Shown here piece by piece: positions 8,527-16,414 of a DNA stretch of 64,000 bases; the first letter of the stretch is position 1; each line of letters opens with the position of its first letter. This DNA is from JAPKZH01 sp963715635 (GTDB lineage Bacteria > Acidobacteriota > Aminicenantia > Aminicenantales > UBA4085): positions 3,658,001-3,722,000 of the forward strand of contig OY970261.1 in assembly GCA_963715635.1 (NCBI GenBank), in the 5' to 3' direction. Made by a program: the position numbers and the translations under genes. The notes beneath the pieces are model-generated. The model had not been told where the DNA came from, searched no databases, and saw only the letters and a program-made list of their open reading frames with translations.

Positions 8527-9403
8527 TCCGACCTCCTCTCCTAAGCTCCAAAGCTTTTTTATAGATCCTGATGAATTCTTTCGCGGCGAGCTCCCAACTT
8601 TCATTGTCCTCGCCATGGCGAATCGTGACCAGGACGTCCTTCCGCTGGTCGAGAATAGCCTTAAAGTAGTCGCCGGAATCAGCAGCCTGGATTTCCTGAA
8701 GGTAATCCGGGTTGACCATATTGATGATGTCGGCAAAAATCAGCCCGGCCTTGAGAAAATTGAACCGGCCGTTGAGGGCCAGCTGCTCGGGCGTGAAATA
8801 GTCCCAGTTCAAGCCCGTCAGGGCCAGGGATTCGGGCGGAAATTTGCCCTGGAACGAGATATCGTGCACGGAAAAGACGGTGGCGATGTCCTTGAAATGG
8901 TTTTTCTGGGCATAATGGGTCCGGAGAAAAACAGGAATGAGGGCGGTCGGCCAGTTATTGCAGTGGATAATTTCGACGGGGAGCTTCGATTTGACCAGAA
9001 ACTCGAGGACGGCGCGGCTGAAAAACGTGAACCGCTCGTCGTTATCCAGGTATTCGCCCTTGGCGGAGCCATAAATCATGTCCCGGCAAAAGTATTTTGG
9101 GTTGTCGATGAAATACATGGGGGTCCGGCCGGACTCGGCTCTATATACATTCGCCTTGGCCTTATCATTGCCCAGGGGCACAAGGAGCTCGGAGAGGACA
9201 AGCTCCAGGTCCAAGGACTCGATCTCCGGCCGGCGGTATTTGGGCATGATGAGCGAAATTTCGACGCCCAGGCTGGAAAGGGATTTGGGCAGAGCCTGGG
9301 CGGCATCCGCCAACTGTCCGTACTTGGTAAACGGAGAGACCTCCGGGGACACGTACAAGACCCTCAGTCTCTCGGCCTCTGGGCTCATCTCGTTTGTCGT
9401 CAT
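8519..9403 (-). CDS. Glycogen synthase N-domain-only protein (GT5-like)
   Basis: A 294-residue protein matching only the N-terminal half of bacterial glycogen/starch synthase: LYVSPEVSPF, then PKYRRPEIES, then IIHCNNWPTALIPVFL and VFSVHDISFQGKFP. The ADP-glucose motif KTGGL reads KYGQL near residue 26, so a key glycine is lost. After VNPDYLQEIQ the sequence goes to about 30 residues ending SWELAAKEFIRIYKKAL, resembling the very end of GlgA. The whole C-terminal GT-B domain appears absent. It is probably not an active synthase; a regulatory or sugar-binding role is possible. The gene is first before trxA-trxB. Confidence 0.8.
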   Translation of the reverse strand: MTTNEMSPEAERLRVLYVSPEVSPFTKYGQLADAAQALPKSLSSLGVEISLIMPKYRRPEIESLDLELVLSELLVPLGNDKAKANVYRAESGRTPMYFIDNPKYFCRDMIYGSAKGEYLDNDERFTFFSRAVLEFLVKSKLPVEIIHCNNWPTALIPVFLRTHYAQKNHFKDIATVFSVHDISFQGKFPPESLALTGLNWDYFTPEQLALNGRFNFLKAGLIFADIINMVNPDYLQEIQAADSGDYFKAILDQRKDVLVTIRHGEDNESWELAAKEFIRIYKKALELRRGGRSG

Positions 9404-9543
9404 CAGTGCCTTTTAAGAAGACGTAAATGATAGTTTCCCCCCATAAAAATGTCAACCGGGCGAGGGGTTACAGAGGAAAGACCTTTCGAAGTTCAATATT
9501 TTCTCACAGCGGGACGAATATCAGGGGAGTGGGAACAGCTCTC

Positions 9544-9614
9544 CTTGTTGGCCCGGCGAGGACAATGCAGAAAAAAAACTAGTGGGGAGAGCTTTGGAAA
9601 GGGATGAAGCGACC
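9544..9614 (+). repeat. Dispersed repeat, copy 1
   Basis: About 70 bp resembling 54383-54453. The best shared block is GAGAGCTTTGG-AAGGGA-GAAGCGACC, ending here at 9614. A shorter relative occurs in inverted orientation at about 9900-9923. Confidence 0.6.
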
Positions 9615-9629
9615 ATCGACCTTTTGAAT

Positions 9630-9651
9630 CCCCCTTGATTGCGCAAGGGGG
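9630..9651. repeat. REP-like hairpin
   Basis: A perfect 8-bp stem CCCCCTTG/CAAGGGGG with a 6-base loop, flanked by AATC and GGGATT that extend the symmetry. It is a common type of short dispersed palindrome. Confidence 0.5.
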
Positions 9652-9734
9652 TAGGGGGATTAATAGCACTAATTAAAAATCTTCTTACCTAATGAACAAA
9701 TCTATCAGGGAAGTGTGTGTCAAGGAATTTTATC

Positions 9735-9923
9735 GGGAAGCCTCTTTGAGGCCGGCGAGAATGTTTGAGCAAGGATAATAAAACGGACAGGCCGAGGTGT
9801 GGACAAGGATACCTTTTAGCGCGGTTTTCGAGCATGCGAGAAACGCAGCCGCCGTAAAAGGCGAATTTTTTATGGCGTGAAAAATCCCGTTAGGGAGCGA
9901 ATCCCTTTCTAAAGCTCTTTTTT
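9735..9923 (-). repeat. About 175-bp conserved element downstream of nadK, copy A
   Basis: Read on the minus strand, the element starts about 20 bases after the nadK stop. It contains GCTCCCTAACGGGATTTTT (a small hairpin plus T-run), then CACGCCATAAA, then a CTCGCAT block, and ends with the hairpin GCCTC-TTT/AAA-GAGGC followed by TTCCC (9735-9758). The same blocks in the same order and spacing occur after dnaE (38010-38183). The first block also follows the gene ending at 31987. The terminal hairpin shows a compensating difference between copies. Confidence 0.65.
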
Positions 9924-9942
9924 AAGCGGCATGCCCATAGGT

Positions 9943-10791
9943 CTACTCGCCCCAAGACAGCTTTTCCTGGAGGAGGTCGAAATAATTCCGCTTGGGGGAC
10001 GAAACGAGGCTCAGCTCGCAATCGGCCCGCCGAACCTCGACGCTGTCATTCTTGACCATCGTGCTGCCCCGCTGGCCATCCAGGGTGAGATAGACCTCTT
10101 CTCCGGACGTCAGGAGCTGGATCTTGACCCGCGCCTCCGAGGAAATGACGGTCGGCCGGAAGGTGAGGGTGTGGGGGCAGATCGGCGTCAGCAGGATGCC
10201 GGGAATATAAGGCTGGATGATAGGGCCTCCCGCCGAAAGCGAATACGCGGTCGATCCTGTCGGCGTGGCGACAATCAGGCCGTCAGCCTTGACGGTCTGG
10301 ATTTCGCGGTCGTCGATCCAGATGGTGACCTGGATAGTCCGGGCCAATGCGCCCTTGTTGATGACGACATCATTCAGGGCCAGGCCGGCGCCGTCTTTGA
10401 ACTTCGATTCGAGCATCCAGCGCGGGCTGACGATGTCCTCGTTGCCGCCGATAAAAGCGTCGAGGGCGAGCGTCATTTCGTCCAGGGGGACTTCGGTCAA
10501 AAAACCGAGCCGGCCGAGGTTGACGCCCATGACGGGGACCCGCTTGCAGGCTGCGACATGGGCAATGCTGAGGAGGGTGCCGTCACCGCCCAGGACGACG
10601 ACAAGGTCGACTTGGCCGGGGATTTCTCCCCTGTCAAGGCCGTCGGACCGGCCGAGCTTTTGGGCCGCCACTCCCTCCAGGACGCACTCGATTCCCCGCT
10701 TCGAGAGAAAGGCATCGAGCTTGGTCAGAATATCCTCGATCCCCGGCGCATGGGGCTTGATGACGACTCCCACTCTGCTAATTTTTCTCAT
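9943..10791 (-). CDS. nadK: NAD kinase
   Basis: A 282-residue ATP-dependent NAD kinase that makes NADP+. The signature GGDGTLLSIAH is near residue 71, followed by GVNLGRLGFLTEV and the sugar-kinase-like C-terminal half with ATPTGSTAYSLSAGGPI. The usual NE/D motif reads LNDVVINKG. Length is normal. Its start overlaps the end of tlyA by 14 bases; tlyA and nadK are frequent neighbours. It is the last gene of the long minus-strand train. Confidence 0.96.
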   Translation of the reverse strand: MRKISRVGVVIKPHAPGIEDILTKLDAFLSKRGIECVLEGVAAQKLGRSDGLDRGEIPGQVDLVVVLGGDGTLLSIAHVAACKRVPVMGVNLGRLGFLTEVPLDEMTLALDAFIGGNEDIVSPRWMLESKFKDGAGLALNDVVINKGALARTIQVTIWIDDREIQTVKADGLIVATPTGSTAYSLSAGGPIIQPYIPGILLTPICPHTLTFRPTVISSEARVKIQLLTSGEEVYLTLDGQRGSTMVKNDSVEVRRADCELSLVSSPKRNYFDLLQEKLSWGE

Positions 10792-11605
10792 CCCGGGCTA
10801 CCTCCTTGATCCATTTTAGCACGTCCTGGCCGGCCGGTGACAATCCCGCCAGATCCCATAGGCCAAAAAATTCACGATTTCCCTTCTGCCCGCGCACCGA
10901 ACATCTCATAAGGCCCCGCAGGTTGAAGCCATGCGCCGCCGCCTCCCCCGTGATATTTTGGAGCACTTTTTCGTGGAGGCCGGGGTCGCGGATAATGCCC
11001 TTTTTCCCAACCTGACCTTTGCCCACCTCGAACTGGGGCTTGAGCAGGGAGAGAAGGAGCGCTGGGCCGCGGCCGGCCGCCGGCCCGCGCTCGCGGCTGC
11101 ATCCAAGGATATCCTTAAGGGCCGGAAGGATCTTCAAGATAGAGATGAACGAAACGTCCATAGTGACGATGTCGAGGGCGTCAGCGAAGTCGCCCCGGGT
11201 GAGAAAGCGGGCGTTTTTTTCGATGCGGACAACCCGCGAATTCTCGCGGAGCCGGCAGTCCAGCTGCTTCGTTTCGACGTCCACCGCATAGATTTTCGCG
11301 GCGCCGCGCTGCAGCAGGCAGTCCGTGAAGCCGCCTGTGGAAGAGCCGATGTCGGCGGCGATTTTGCCGGTAACGGAGATTTGAAAATAATCAAGCGCCT
11401 CATCGAGTTTGAGTCCGCCGCGACTGACATACGGGAGGGATTTTTTGACCGTTATCTCTCGGCCCGGGGCAACGAGCTGGCCTGGTTTCTCGATGCGCTG
11501 ATCTCTGCTGAAGACCCGACCGGCCATGATCAGCGCCTGGGCTTTCTCGCAGCTTTCCGCGAGTCCCCTTCCCACAAGAACCTTATCCGCCCGTTCCTTG
11601 TTCAT
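10778..11605 (-). CDS. tlyA: TlyA-family rRNA methyltransferase
   Basis: A 275-residue protein with an N-terminal S4 RNA-binding domain (about 3-60, ADKVLVGRGLAESCEKAQ) and a C-terminal FtsJ/RrmJ-like methyltransferase. The SAM motif DIGSSTGGFTDCLLQRGA lies at about 85-102, and IVTMDVSFISI follows. TlyA proteins 2'-O-methylate rRNA in some bacteria and were first called hemolysins; which rRNA position is modified here is unknown. It lies between dxs and nadK, an order seen in many genomes. Confidence 0.92.
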   Translation of the reverse strand: MNKERADKVLVGRGLAESCEKAQALIMAGRVFSRDQRIEKPGQLVAPGREITVKKSLPYVSRGGLKLDEALDYFQISVTGKIAADIGSSTGGFTDCLLQRGAAKIYAVDVETKQLDCRLRENSRVVRIEKNARFLTRGDFADALDIVTMDVSFISILKILPALKDILGCSRERGPAAGRGPALLLSLLKPQFEVGKGQVGKKGIIRDPGLHEKVLQNITGEAAAHGFNLRGLMRCSVRGQKGNREFFGLWDLAGLSPAGQDVLKWIKEVARDEKN

Positions 11606-11658
11606 TTTCGTTCGGGGGACGTTTTGGGAACCTCCCCTGACCTGTCCCTGAAGCGTTC

Positions 11659-13545
11659 TCAGGCTGTGCCCGGGGGATGATAGAATTCCCTGATTTGACT
11701 GACGAGGCCCTCCCTATCCAGCCGCAGCAGTTTCTTAATCTGCTGGGCCTTCCCCATTGGATAGACCTTGAGCGGAATCCCGATGGCCTTGAATCGAACA
11801 TCGAATTTCCTCTGCGTGTCCAAAAACTCGCGCACGGCGCTGCCGAACCCGCCCGCGACCACGCCCTCCTCGGCCGTGATGATCGTCGTCCCCGGCTTTG
11901 CAAAGCGGAGGATCATTTCCTCATCGAGCGGCTTGGCAAACTTGGCATCGACGACCGCCAGTCTGATTCCGTCCTCCTCCAGCTCTTTCGCCGCAGCAAG
12001 TGCCGGATAGACCATGCTGCCGAAGGCCAGAAGCAAATCCTGGCCCTCTTTGAGGAGCTCACTCTTGCCGAGGGGAACCCGCTTAAGCTCCTTATCTAGG
12101 GAGACGCCGACCGCTTCTCCCTTGGGGAAGCGGATGGCCGCCGGGTGCCCATACGCCAAAGCTGACTGGAGCATGTGCTGGAGCTCGTTCTCGTCCCGGG
12201 GAGCCATGAGAATCATGTTCGGCATGTGCCGCAAATAGGCAATGTCGTTGATCCCCTGGTGGGTCGGCCCGTCATCCGACACGATCCCGGCCCTGTCAAG
12301 AACGAAGACAACAGGCAGATCTTGCAGGCAGACATCATGATAAAGCTGGTCGTAGGCCCGCTGCAGAAATGTCGAATAGATGGCGCACACGGGTTTCAGC
12401 CCGTTCAGGGCCAGCCCCGCCGCAAAATTCACGGCATGTTGTTCGGCGATGCCCACATCAAAGAACTGCTCGGCCAGCTGCTCAGAAAATTCGGCGAGAC
12501 CCGTTCCCTCCGGCATAGCGGCCGTGATGGCAATGACCCTCGGATCTCGCTTGGCGATCCTCAGCACGGTCTGTCCGAAGACCGAAGAATAGGTGGGCTG
12601 GTGGTTCTGGACAAGCGACTCCCCATTACGGATATTGAAGGGTTTTGCGCCGTGGAACCTCTCCGGGTTCTCCTGGGCCGGGATAAAGCCGCGCCCTTTC
12701 CTGGTCACGGTGTGGATCAACACGGGCCCTCCCTCGTAGGCCTTGGCGTCCTTGAAGATCTCGATGAGCGAGCTAATGCTGTGCCCCTGGACAGGTCCGA
12801 CATACCGTAACCCGAGCTCCTCGAAAACGAGGCCGGGGAAGAATGTTTTCTTGACAAGTTCCTCGACAGCATGGCCGGTCTTGATCATCGGCCAGCCCAA
12901 AACGGGGATGGATTTCAGGAAGGACTTGGCATGGTCTTTCGCCCTCAGGTAGTGCTGTCCGCTGGCTAGGTAAGAAAGGTATTTGGAAAGCGCCCCCACG
13001 CTCGGCGAGATGGACATTTCGTTATAATTGAGGACGATGATCAGTGGCTTCCGGAGATGGCCGATCTGGTTCAGCGCCTCCCAGGACACGCCGCCCGTCA
13101 GGCTTCCGTCGCCGACCACGGCGATAACCTTGTAGTCCTCTTTATTTTTGTCACGGGCCACGGCCAGGCCGAGCGCCGCCGAAAGGGCGGTCGAAGCGTG
13201 CCCCGTGTTATAGACATCATACTCGCTCTCCTCGCGGCTGGGAAAACCCAGGATGCCGCCGAACTGGCGGAGCGTCCGGAATTTTTCCTTCCGCCCCGTC
13301 AGGATCTTATGGGTATAGCTCTGGTGCCCGACGTCCCAGATTATCTTGTCGCGAGGAGCGTCAAAGACGTAATGCAGGGCGAGCGTCAATTCCACGACGC
13401 CCAGGTTCGCCGAAAGATGGCCGCCGTTTTTAGAAACGACGTCCAGGATATAGGCTCTCACCTCGTTCGCCAGCCGCGACAGGTCTTCGACCGTGAGTTT
13501 TTTGAGGTCCTGGGGGCTCGTGATTCTATCCAGCAGTTTGCTCAT
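11659..13545 (-). CDS. dxs: 1-deoxy-D-xylulose-5-phosphate synthase
   Basis: A 628-residue thiamine-diphosphate enzyme that condenses pyruvate and glyceraldehyde-3-phosphate, the first step of the MEP isoprenoid pathway. N-terminal GHQSYTHKILTGR, the ThDP motif GDGSLTGGVSWEALNQIG, the catalytic Glu region GIAEQHAVNFAAGLAL and the C-terminal transketolase domain are all present. Length matches the family. Its start overlaps ispA by 4 bases (ATGA type). Together with ispA it supplies farnesyl or longer prenyl diphosphates. Confidence 0.97.
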   Translation of the reverse strand: MSKLLDRITSPQDLKKLTVEDLSRLANEVRAYILDVVSKNGGHLSANLGVVELTLALHYVFDAPRDKIIWDVGHQSYTHKILTGRKEKFRTLRQFGGILGFPSREESEYDVYNTGHASTALSAALGLAVARDKNKEDYKVIAVVGDGSLTGGVSWEALNQIGHLRKPLIIVLNYNEMSISPSVGALSKYLSYLASGQHYLRAKDHAKSFLKSIPVLGWPMIKTGHAVEELVKKTFFPGLVFEELGLRYVGPVQGHSISSLIEIFKDAKAYEGGPVLIHTVTRKGRGFIPAQENPERFHGAKPFNIRNGESLVQNHQPTYSSVFGQTVLRIAKRDPRVIAITAAMPEGTGLAEFSEQLAEQFFDVGIAEQHAVNFAAGLALNGLKPVCAIYSTFLQRAYDQLYHDVCLQDLPVVFVLDRAGIVSDDGPTHQGINDIAYLRHMPNMILMAPRDENELQHMLQSALAYGHPAAIRFPKGEAVGVSLDKELKRVPLGKSELLKEGQDLLLAFGSMVYPALAAAKELEEDGIRLAVVDAKFAKPLDEEMILRFAKPGTTIITAEEGVVAGGFGSAVREFLDTQRKFDVRFKAIGIPLKVYPMGKAQQIKKLLRLDREGLVSQIREFYHPPGTA

Positions 13546-14396
13546 GTCTTGACGTCCATTAATTGCTTCGCCAGATAGCGCAGGGGGGCGGATCCAAGAG
13601 AGGCCGCTTTCAAAGCGCCCAGCGCCGACTTGACGGAATTCTTCAACAGAAGCGCGGCCTTGACCCGTCCGAACATCCTCACATAATTCGGCTTGTCGAG
13701 GTCCGGCTTCTTGCTTTTCTCGGCCGCATCGTGGATGTCGTCCCTGACCTGAAAGGCAAGGCCGAGGTGTTTACCGTAATCAGTCACGGCTTCGAGCTCT
13801 GAGCGCGCCGCCCCGCCCAGCCCGGCCCCCGCCCTCACCGAGGCCACGATCAAAGCCCCGGTTTTTTTTAGCATCAATTCGTGGAGGCTTTGCTCGCCGG
13901 CGTTTTCCGCGGAAAAGGTGATGTCCAGAAGCTGGCCGCCGATCATTCCTTCCGGGCCGGCCAGCTGGGCAATTTCCCTGATGACCCGCTGCTTTTGGCA
14001 GAGCCGGTTTTTCGGGACCTCGGCAGCGGCCATCCATTCAAAAGCCAGGGTGAGGAGGCTGTCCCCGGCGAGAAGCGCGATATCCTCGCCGAACACTTTG
14101 TGGCAAGATGGACGGCCGCGACGGAAATCATCGTCGTCCATCGAAGGAAGGTCATCATGAATGAGCGAATAGTTGTGGATAAGCTCGATGGCGCAGGCAA
14201 AGGGGAGTGCGGATCCCGGGGCCGCCCCGAAAGCGTCCGCCGCGGCCAGGACGAGCAGGGGCCGGAACCGCTTTCCGCCGCACAGGACCGAATAGCGCAT
14301 CGCTTGGAAGAGAAGCGTGTCCTGGCGAGCGAGGATGCGCTTGAGCTCATCTTCGACGGTATCCTTATAGCCGGCCAATAGATTTTTTGCGTCCAT
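13542..14396 (-). CDS. ispA: Polyprenyl (farnesyl-type) diphosphate synthase
   Basis: A trans-prenyltransferase of about 284 residues. The first Asp-rich motif is in IHDDLPSMDDDDFRRG and the second in FQVRDDIHDAAE; the substrate-binding block CGGKRFRPLLVLAAADAFG is present. I placed the start at the ATG at 14396 (MDAKNLLAGY); the longer frame to 14474 reads into the inverted-repeat element. It lies between xseB and dxs, a classic arrangement. Chain length cannot be read with certainty, but FPP or GGPP synthesis is likely. Confidence 0.93.
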   Translation of the reverse strand: MDAKNLLAGYKDTVEDELKRILARQDTLLFQAMRYSVLCGGKRFRPLLVLAAADAFGAAPGSALPFACAIELIHNYSLIHDDLPSMDDDDFRRGRPSCHKVFGEDIALLAGDSLLTLAFEWMAAAEVPKNRLCQKQRVIREIAQLAGPEGMIGGQLLDITFSAENAGEQSLHELMLKKTGALIVASVRAGAGLGGAARSELEAVTDYGKHLGLAFQVRDDIHDAAEKSKKPDLDKPNYVRMFGRVKAALLLKNSVKSALGALKAASLGSAPLRYLAKQLMDVKT

Positions 14397-14414
14397 CTTA
14401 TTCAGCGAGAATGC

Positions 14415-14515
14415 GGTCAAAGCTACACATTTGACATTTGTCCGCCACTGAACAAGGCTCCCCTGTAGAGACAAAATGCTCTCTATATAAAAATGTCAAA
14501 TGTGTAGCTTTGACC
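14415..14515. repeat. 101-bp inverted-repeat element (MITE-like)
   Basis: Perfect 25-base inverted repeats (14415-14439 and 14491-14515, beginning GGTCAAAGCTACACATTTG) flank a 51-base core. It sits exactly between the xseB stop and the ispA start inside the operon. It has no coding capacity. No clear target duplication is visible. It could fold into a very long hairpin in the mRNA and affect ispA translation. Confidence 0.8.
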
Positions 14516-14527
14516 CCGTTCATTTTT

Positions 14528-14878
14528 TTAAAAGGGGAGGGTGTCATCGCCGCCCTCTTTCTTTGGACCTTTTTTCCGTGTTTTCTGGGCGCCGTTTTCC
14601 TCCTTGTCTTCTTCGGCGATTTCCTCTTCCGCCTCCGCACCGAGACCTTCAGCGGCCTCGAGGTCGAATGCCGCGCGCTTGGTTCCGCCCTTTTCATCTT
14701 TGAGGAGAATCTCGATTTTCTTCTCCGCCTTTTCGAGCTCATCGCGCAAGAAGCGCGCCAGCCTGACTCCTTTCTCGAACAGCGAGAGCGACTCATTCAG
14801 GCTGAGGCCTCCTTTTTCCAGTTTTTCGACGATGTGCTCAAGATCGGTGAGCGCTTTTTCGAACGTCATATCCTTCAT
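14528..14878 (-). CDS. xseB: Exodeoxyribonuclease VII small subunit
   Basis: A 116-residue protein. Residues 1-70 match XseB (TFEKALTDLEHIVEKLEKGG, then LSLNESLSLFEKGVRLARF). XseB partners XseA to degrade single-stranded DNA to oligonucleotides. The C-terminal 45 residues are an extra, highly charged tail (Glu/Lys-rich) not usual for the roughly 80-residue family. It lies downstream of xseA, but separated from it by a 207-base stretch holding an inverted-repeat element. Confidence 0.92.
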   Translation of the reverse strand: MKDMTFEKALTDLEHIVEKLEKGGLSLNESLSLFEKGVRLARFLRDELEKAEKKIEILLKDEKGGTKRAAFDLEAAEGLGAEAEEEIAEEDKEENGAQKTRKKGPKKEGGDDTLPF

Positions 14879-14921
14879 GTCATTATCTCCAAAAAGTCTC
14901 TAATAGCCAAAGTCTCGAGAG

Positions 14922-15071
14922 CATCTCTATTTTAGGCAATAAGGAGGGGTGGCGCGGATGTTGCCCCGCGGCGCCCGAAGCGCCTAAGTGGTGGGTGGGA
15001 GGGTCTTGCGCGAGGGCGCTAGGGGCACGTCCGTGACAGGACCCCTCATACATTTCATAAAAATAGAGATG
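14922..15071. repeat. 150-bp inverted-repeat element between xseA and xseB
   Basis: Twelve-base inverted repeats (CATCTCTATTTT at 14922-14933 and its complement at 15060-15071) bound a GC-rich core with several internal hairpins, for example GGCGCCCGAAGCGCC near 14970-14984. It fills most of the gap between xseA and xseB and has no credible ORF. It is probably a miniature mobile or REP-type element. Confidence 0.6.
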
Positions 15072-15085
15072 TTCCACAAATCCGT

Positions 15086-16414
15086 TCATTTTTCTTTGAT
15101 AGCGCGGGATTCGATGCGTTTGTCCCTGTCCACATCCTTGACCCGGCACAAAAACTCGCCCTGATAGAAAGACACGACCATGTCCTCGTCCTTATGAACC
15201 TCTTCGATCTTCGAGACGAGCCGCGTCCCTCCATCCGTCCAGCACAGCGTGTAGCCCTTTTTCAGAATGTTCAGCGGGCTGTGGCTGTGCAGCTCCGCCG
15301 ACAGCCGCTCCCATTTCCCGGTCTGTTCCCGGAGCATGCCGCGGAAGGAGCTCCAGAGTTTTTCGCCCATCAACGCCGTCCGCGATTTGGCCTCCGCGAT
15401 TTTTCTCTGCTCGCCCCTGACCACGTCCCGGGCGCGTGTCTCCAGCTCATCGACCTGCTGCTCTAAGTTGAGCACCCGGATCCGAAAAGTCTGGAAAATC
15501 CGGTGCTGGGCGATGTGGGTCACGTCGTGCCGGCGCTCTTGAAGGGCGTACCGGACGCTCTGGACGGCCCTTCGTTCGAGGCTCTCGATCCGCTCCACGA
15601 ACGACTGCTCTTTTTCGATGACCATCTCCGCCGCCACCGACGGCGTCGAGGCGCGGACATCGGCGACAAAATCCGCGATCGTAAAGTCCACCTCGTGGCC
15701 GACCGCGGAAATGACGGGCACCGGGCAGTTGAAGATCGCCCGGGCGACCTTTTCCTCGTTGAAAGCCCACAGGTCTTCCATCGACCCGCCGCCCCGGCCG
15801 ACGATGATCACGTCCATACCGCCCAGGCCGGCCAACGTTTCGATGCCTTCCACGATCTCTTCGGCAGCGCCCTCGCCCTGGACGCGCGCCGGATAAATCA
15901 AGATGTGGAGGCGGGCGAACCTGCGCTCCAGGGTGCGAAGGATATCGACGATCGCCGCGCCCCGCGGCAACGTCACGATGCCGACTGTCTTGGGCAGCAG
16001 CGGCAGCTTCTTTTTATGTTTCTCGTCGAACAGCCCCTCGGCCCGGAGCTTGTCCCGCAATTGTTCGAAGGCCAGTTGCAGGGCACCCTTGCCTTTGGGC
16101 TCAGCCAGGTCAACGACGAGCTGGTACTCGCCCCGCGGTTCATAGATGTTGATCGGGCCGCGGCAGACCAACTGCAGCCCATCCTTGAGCTCGAATTTGA
16201 GGAGCCGGGCGTGTCCGCGGAACATCACGGACCGAAGCTGACACGACTCATCTTTCAGTGTGAAGTAGACGTGGCCCGACGAGTGGCGGTGGAAATTCGA
16301 CAGCTCACCCGTCACCCAGACCTGGGGGAAGGCCGTTTCAAGCTCGAGCTTGATCAGGCGAGTGATCTCGCTGACCGTATAGACTTTATCCGGGAGGACG
16401 AGGCTTTCACTCAT
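15086..16414 (-). CDS. xseA: Exodeoxyribonuclease VII large subunit
   Basis: A 442-residue XseA. The N-terminal OB-fold (about 10-105) contains VWVTGELSNFHRHSSGHVYF. The central catalytic domain contains GIVTLPRGAAIVDIL and the GRGGGSMEDLWAFNEE block (about 210-225) followed by PVISAVGHEVDFTIADFVAD. A long coiled-coil follows (about 265-370). It acts with XseB on single-stranded DNA ends. The start overlaps ymdB by 8 bases. Length is normal. Confidence 0.96.
   Translation of the reverse strand: MSESLVLPDKVYTVSEITRLIKLELETAFPQVWVTGELSNFHRHSSGHVYFTLKDESCQLRSVMFRGHARLLKFELKDGLQLVCRGPINIYEPRGEYQLVVDLAEPKGKGALQLAFEQLRDKLRAEGLFDEKHKKKLPLLPKTVGIVTLPRGAAIVDILRTLERRFARLHILIYPARVQGEGAAEEIVEGIETLAGLGGMDVIIVGRGGGSMEDLWAFNEEKVARAIFNCPVPVISAVGHEVDFTIADFVADVRASTPSVAAEMVIEKEQSFVERIESLERRAVQSVRYALQERRHDVTHIAQHRIFQTFRIRVLNLEQQVDELETRARDVVRGEQRKIAEAKSRTALMGEKLWSSFRGMLREQTGKWERLSAELHSHSPLNILKKGYTLCWTDGGTRLVSKIEEVHKDEDMVVSFYQGEFLCRVKDVDRDKRIESRAIKEK

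Larger units (their letters stand above)
9404..9942. other. 539-bp gene-free region of repeats
   Basis: No credible gene is seen. It holds a repeat at 9544-9614 shared with 54383-54453, a hairpin at 9630-9651 (CCCCCTTG/CAAGGGGG) and a long element at 9735-9923 shared with 38010-38183. The block near 9587-9605 and the right end near 9905-9920 are also related to each other in inverted orientation, so the whole region resembles one composite inverted-repeat element. Confidence 0.65.

Noticed and set aside
14883..15149. 88-codon minus-strand ORF in the xseA-xseB gap
   Set aside because: It begins inside xseA in another frame and runs through the inverted-repeat element; no SD and no family resemblance.
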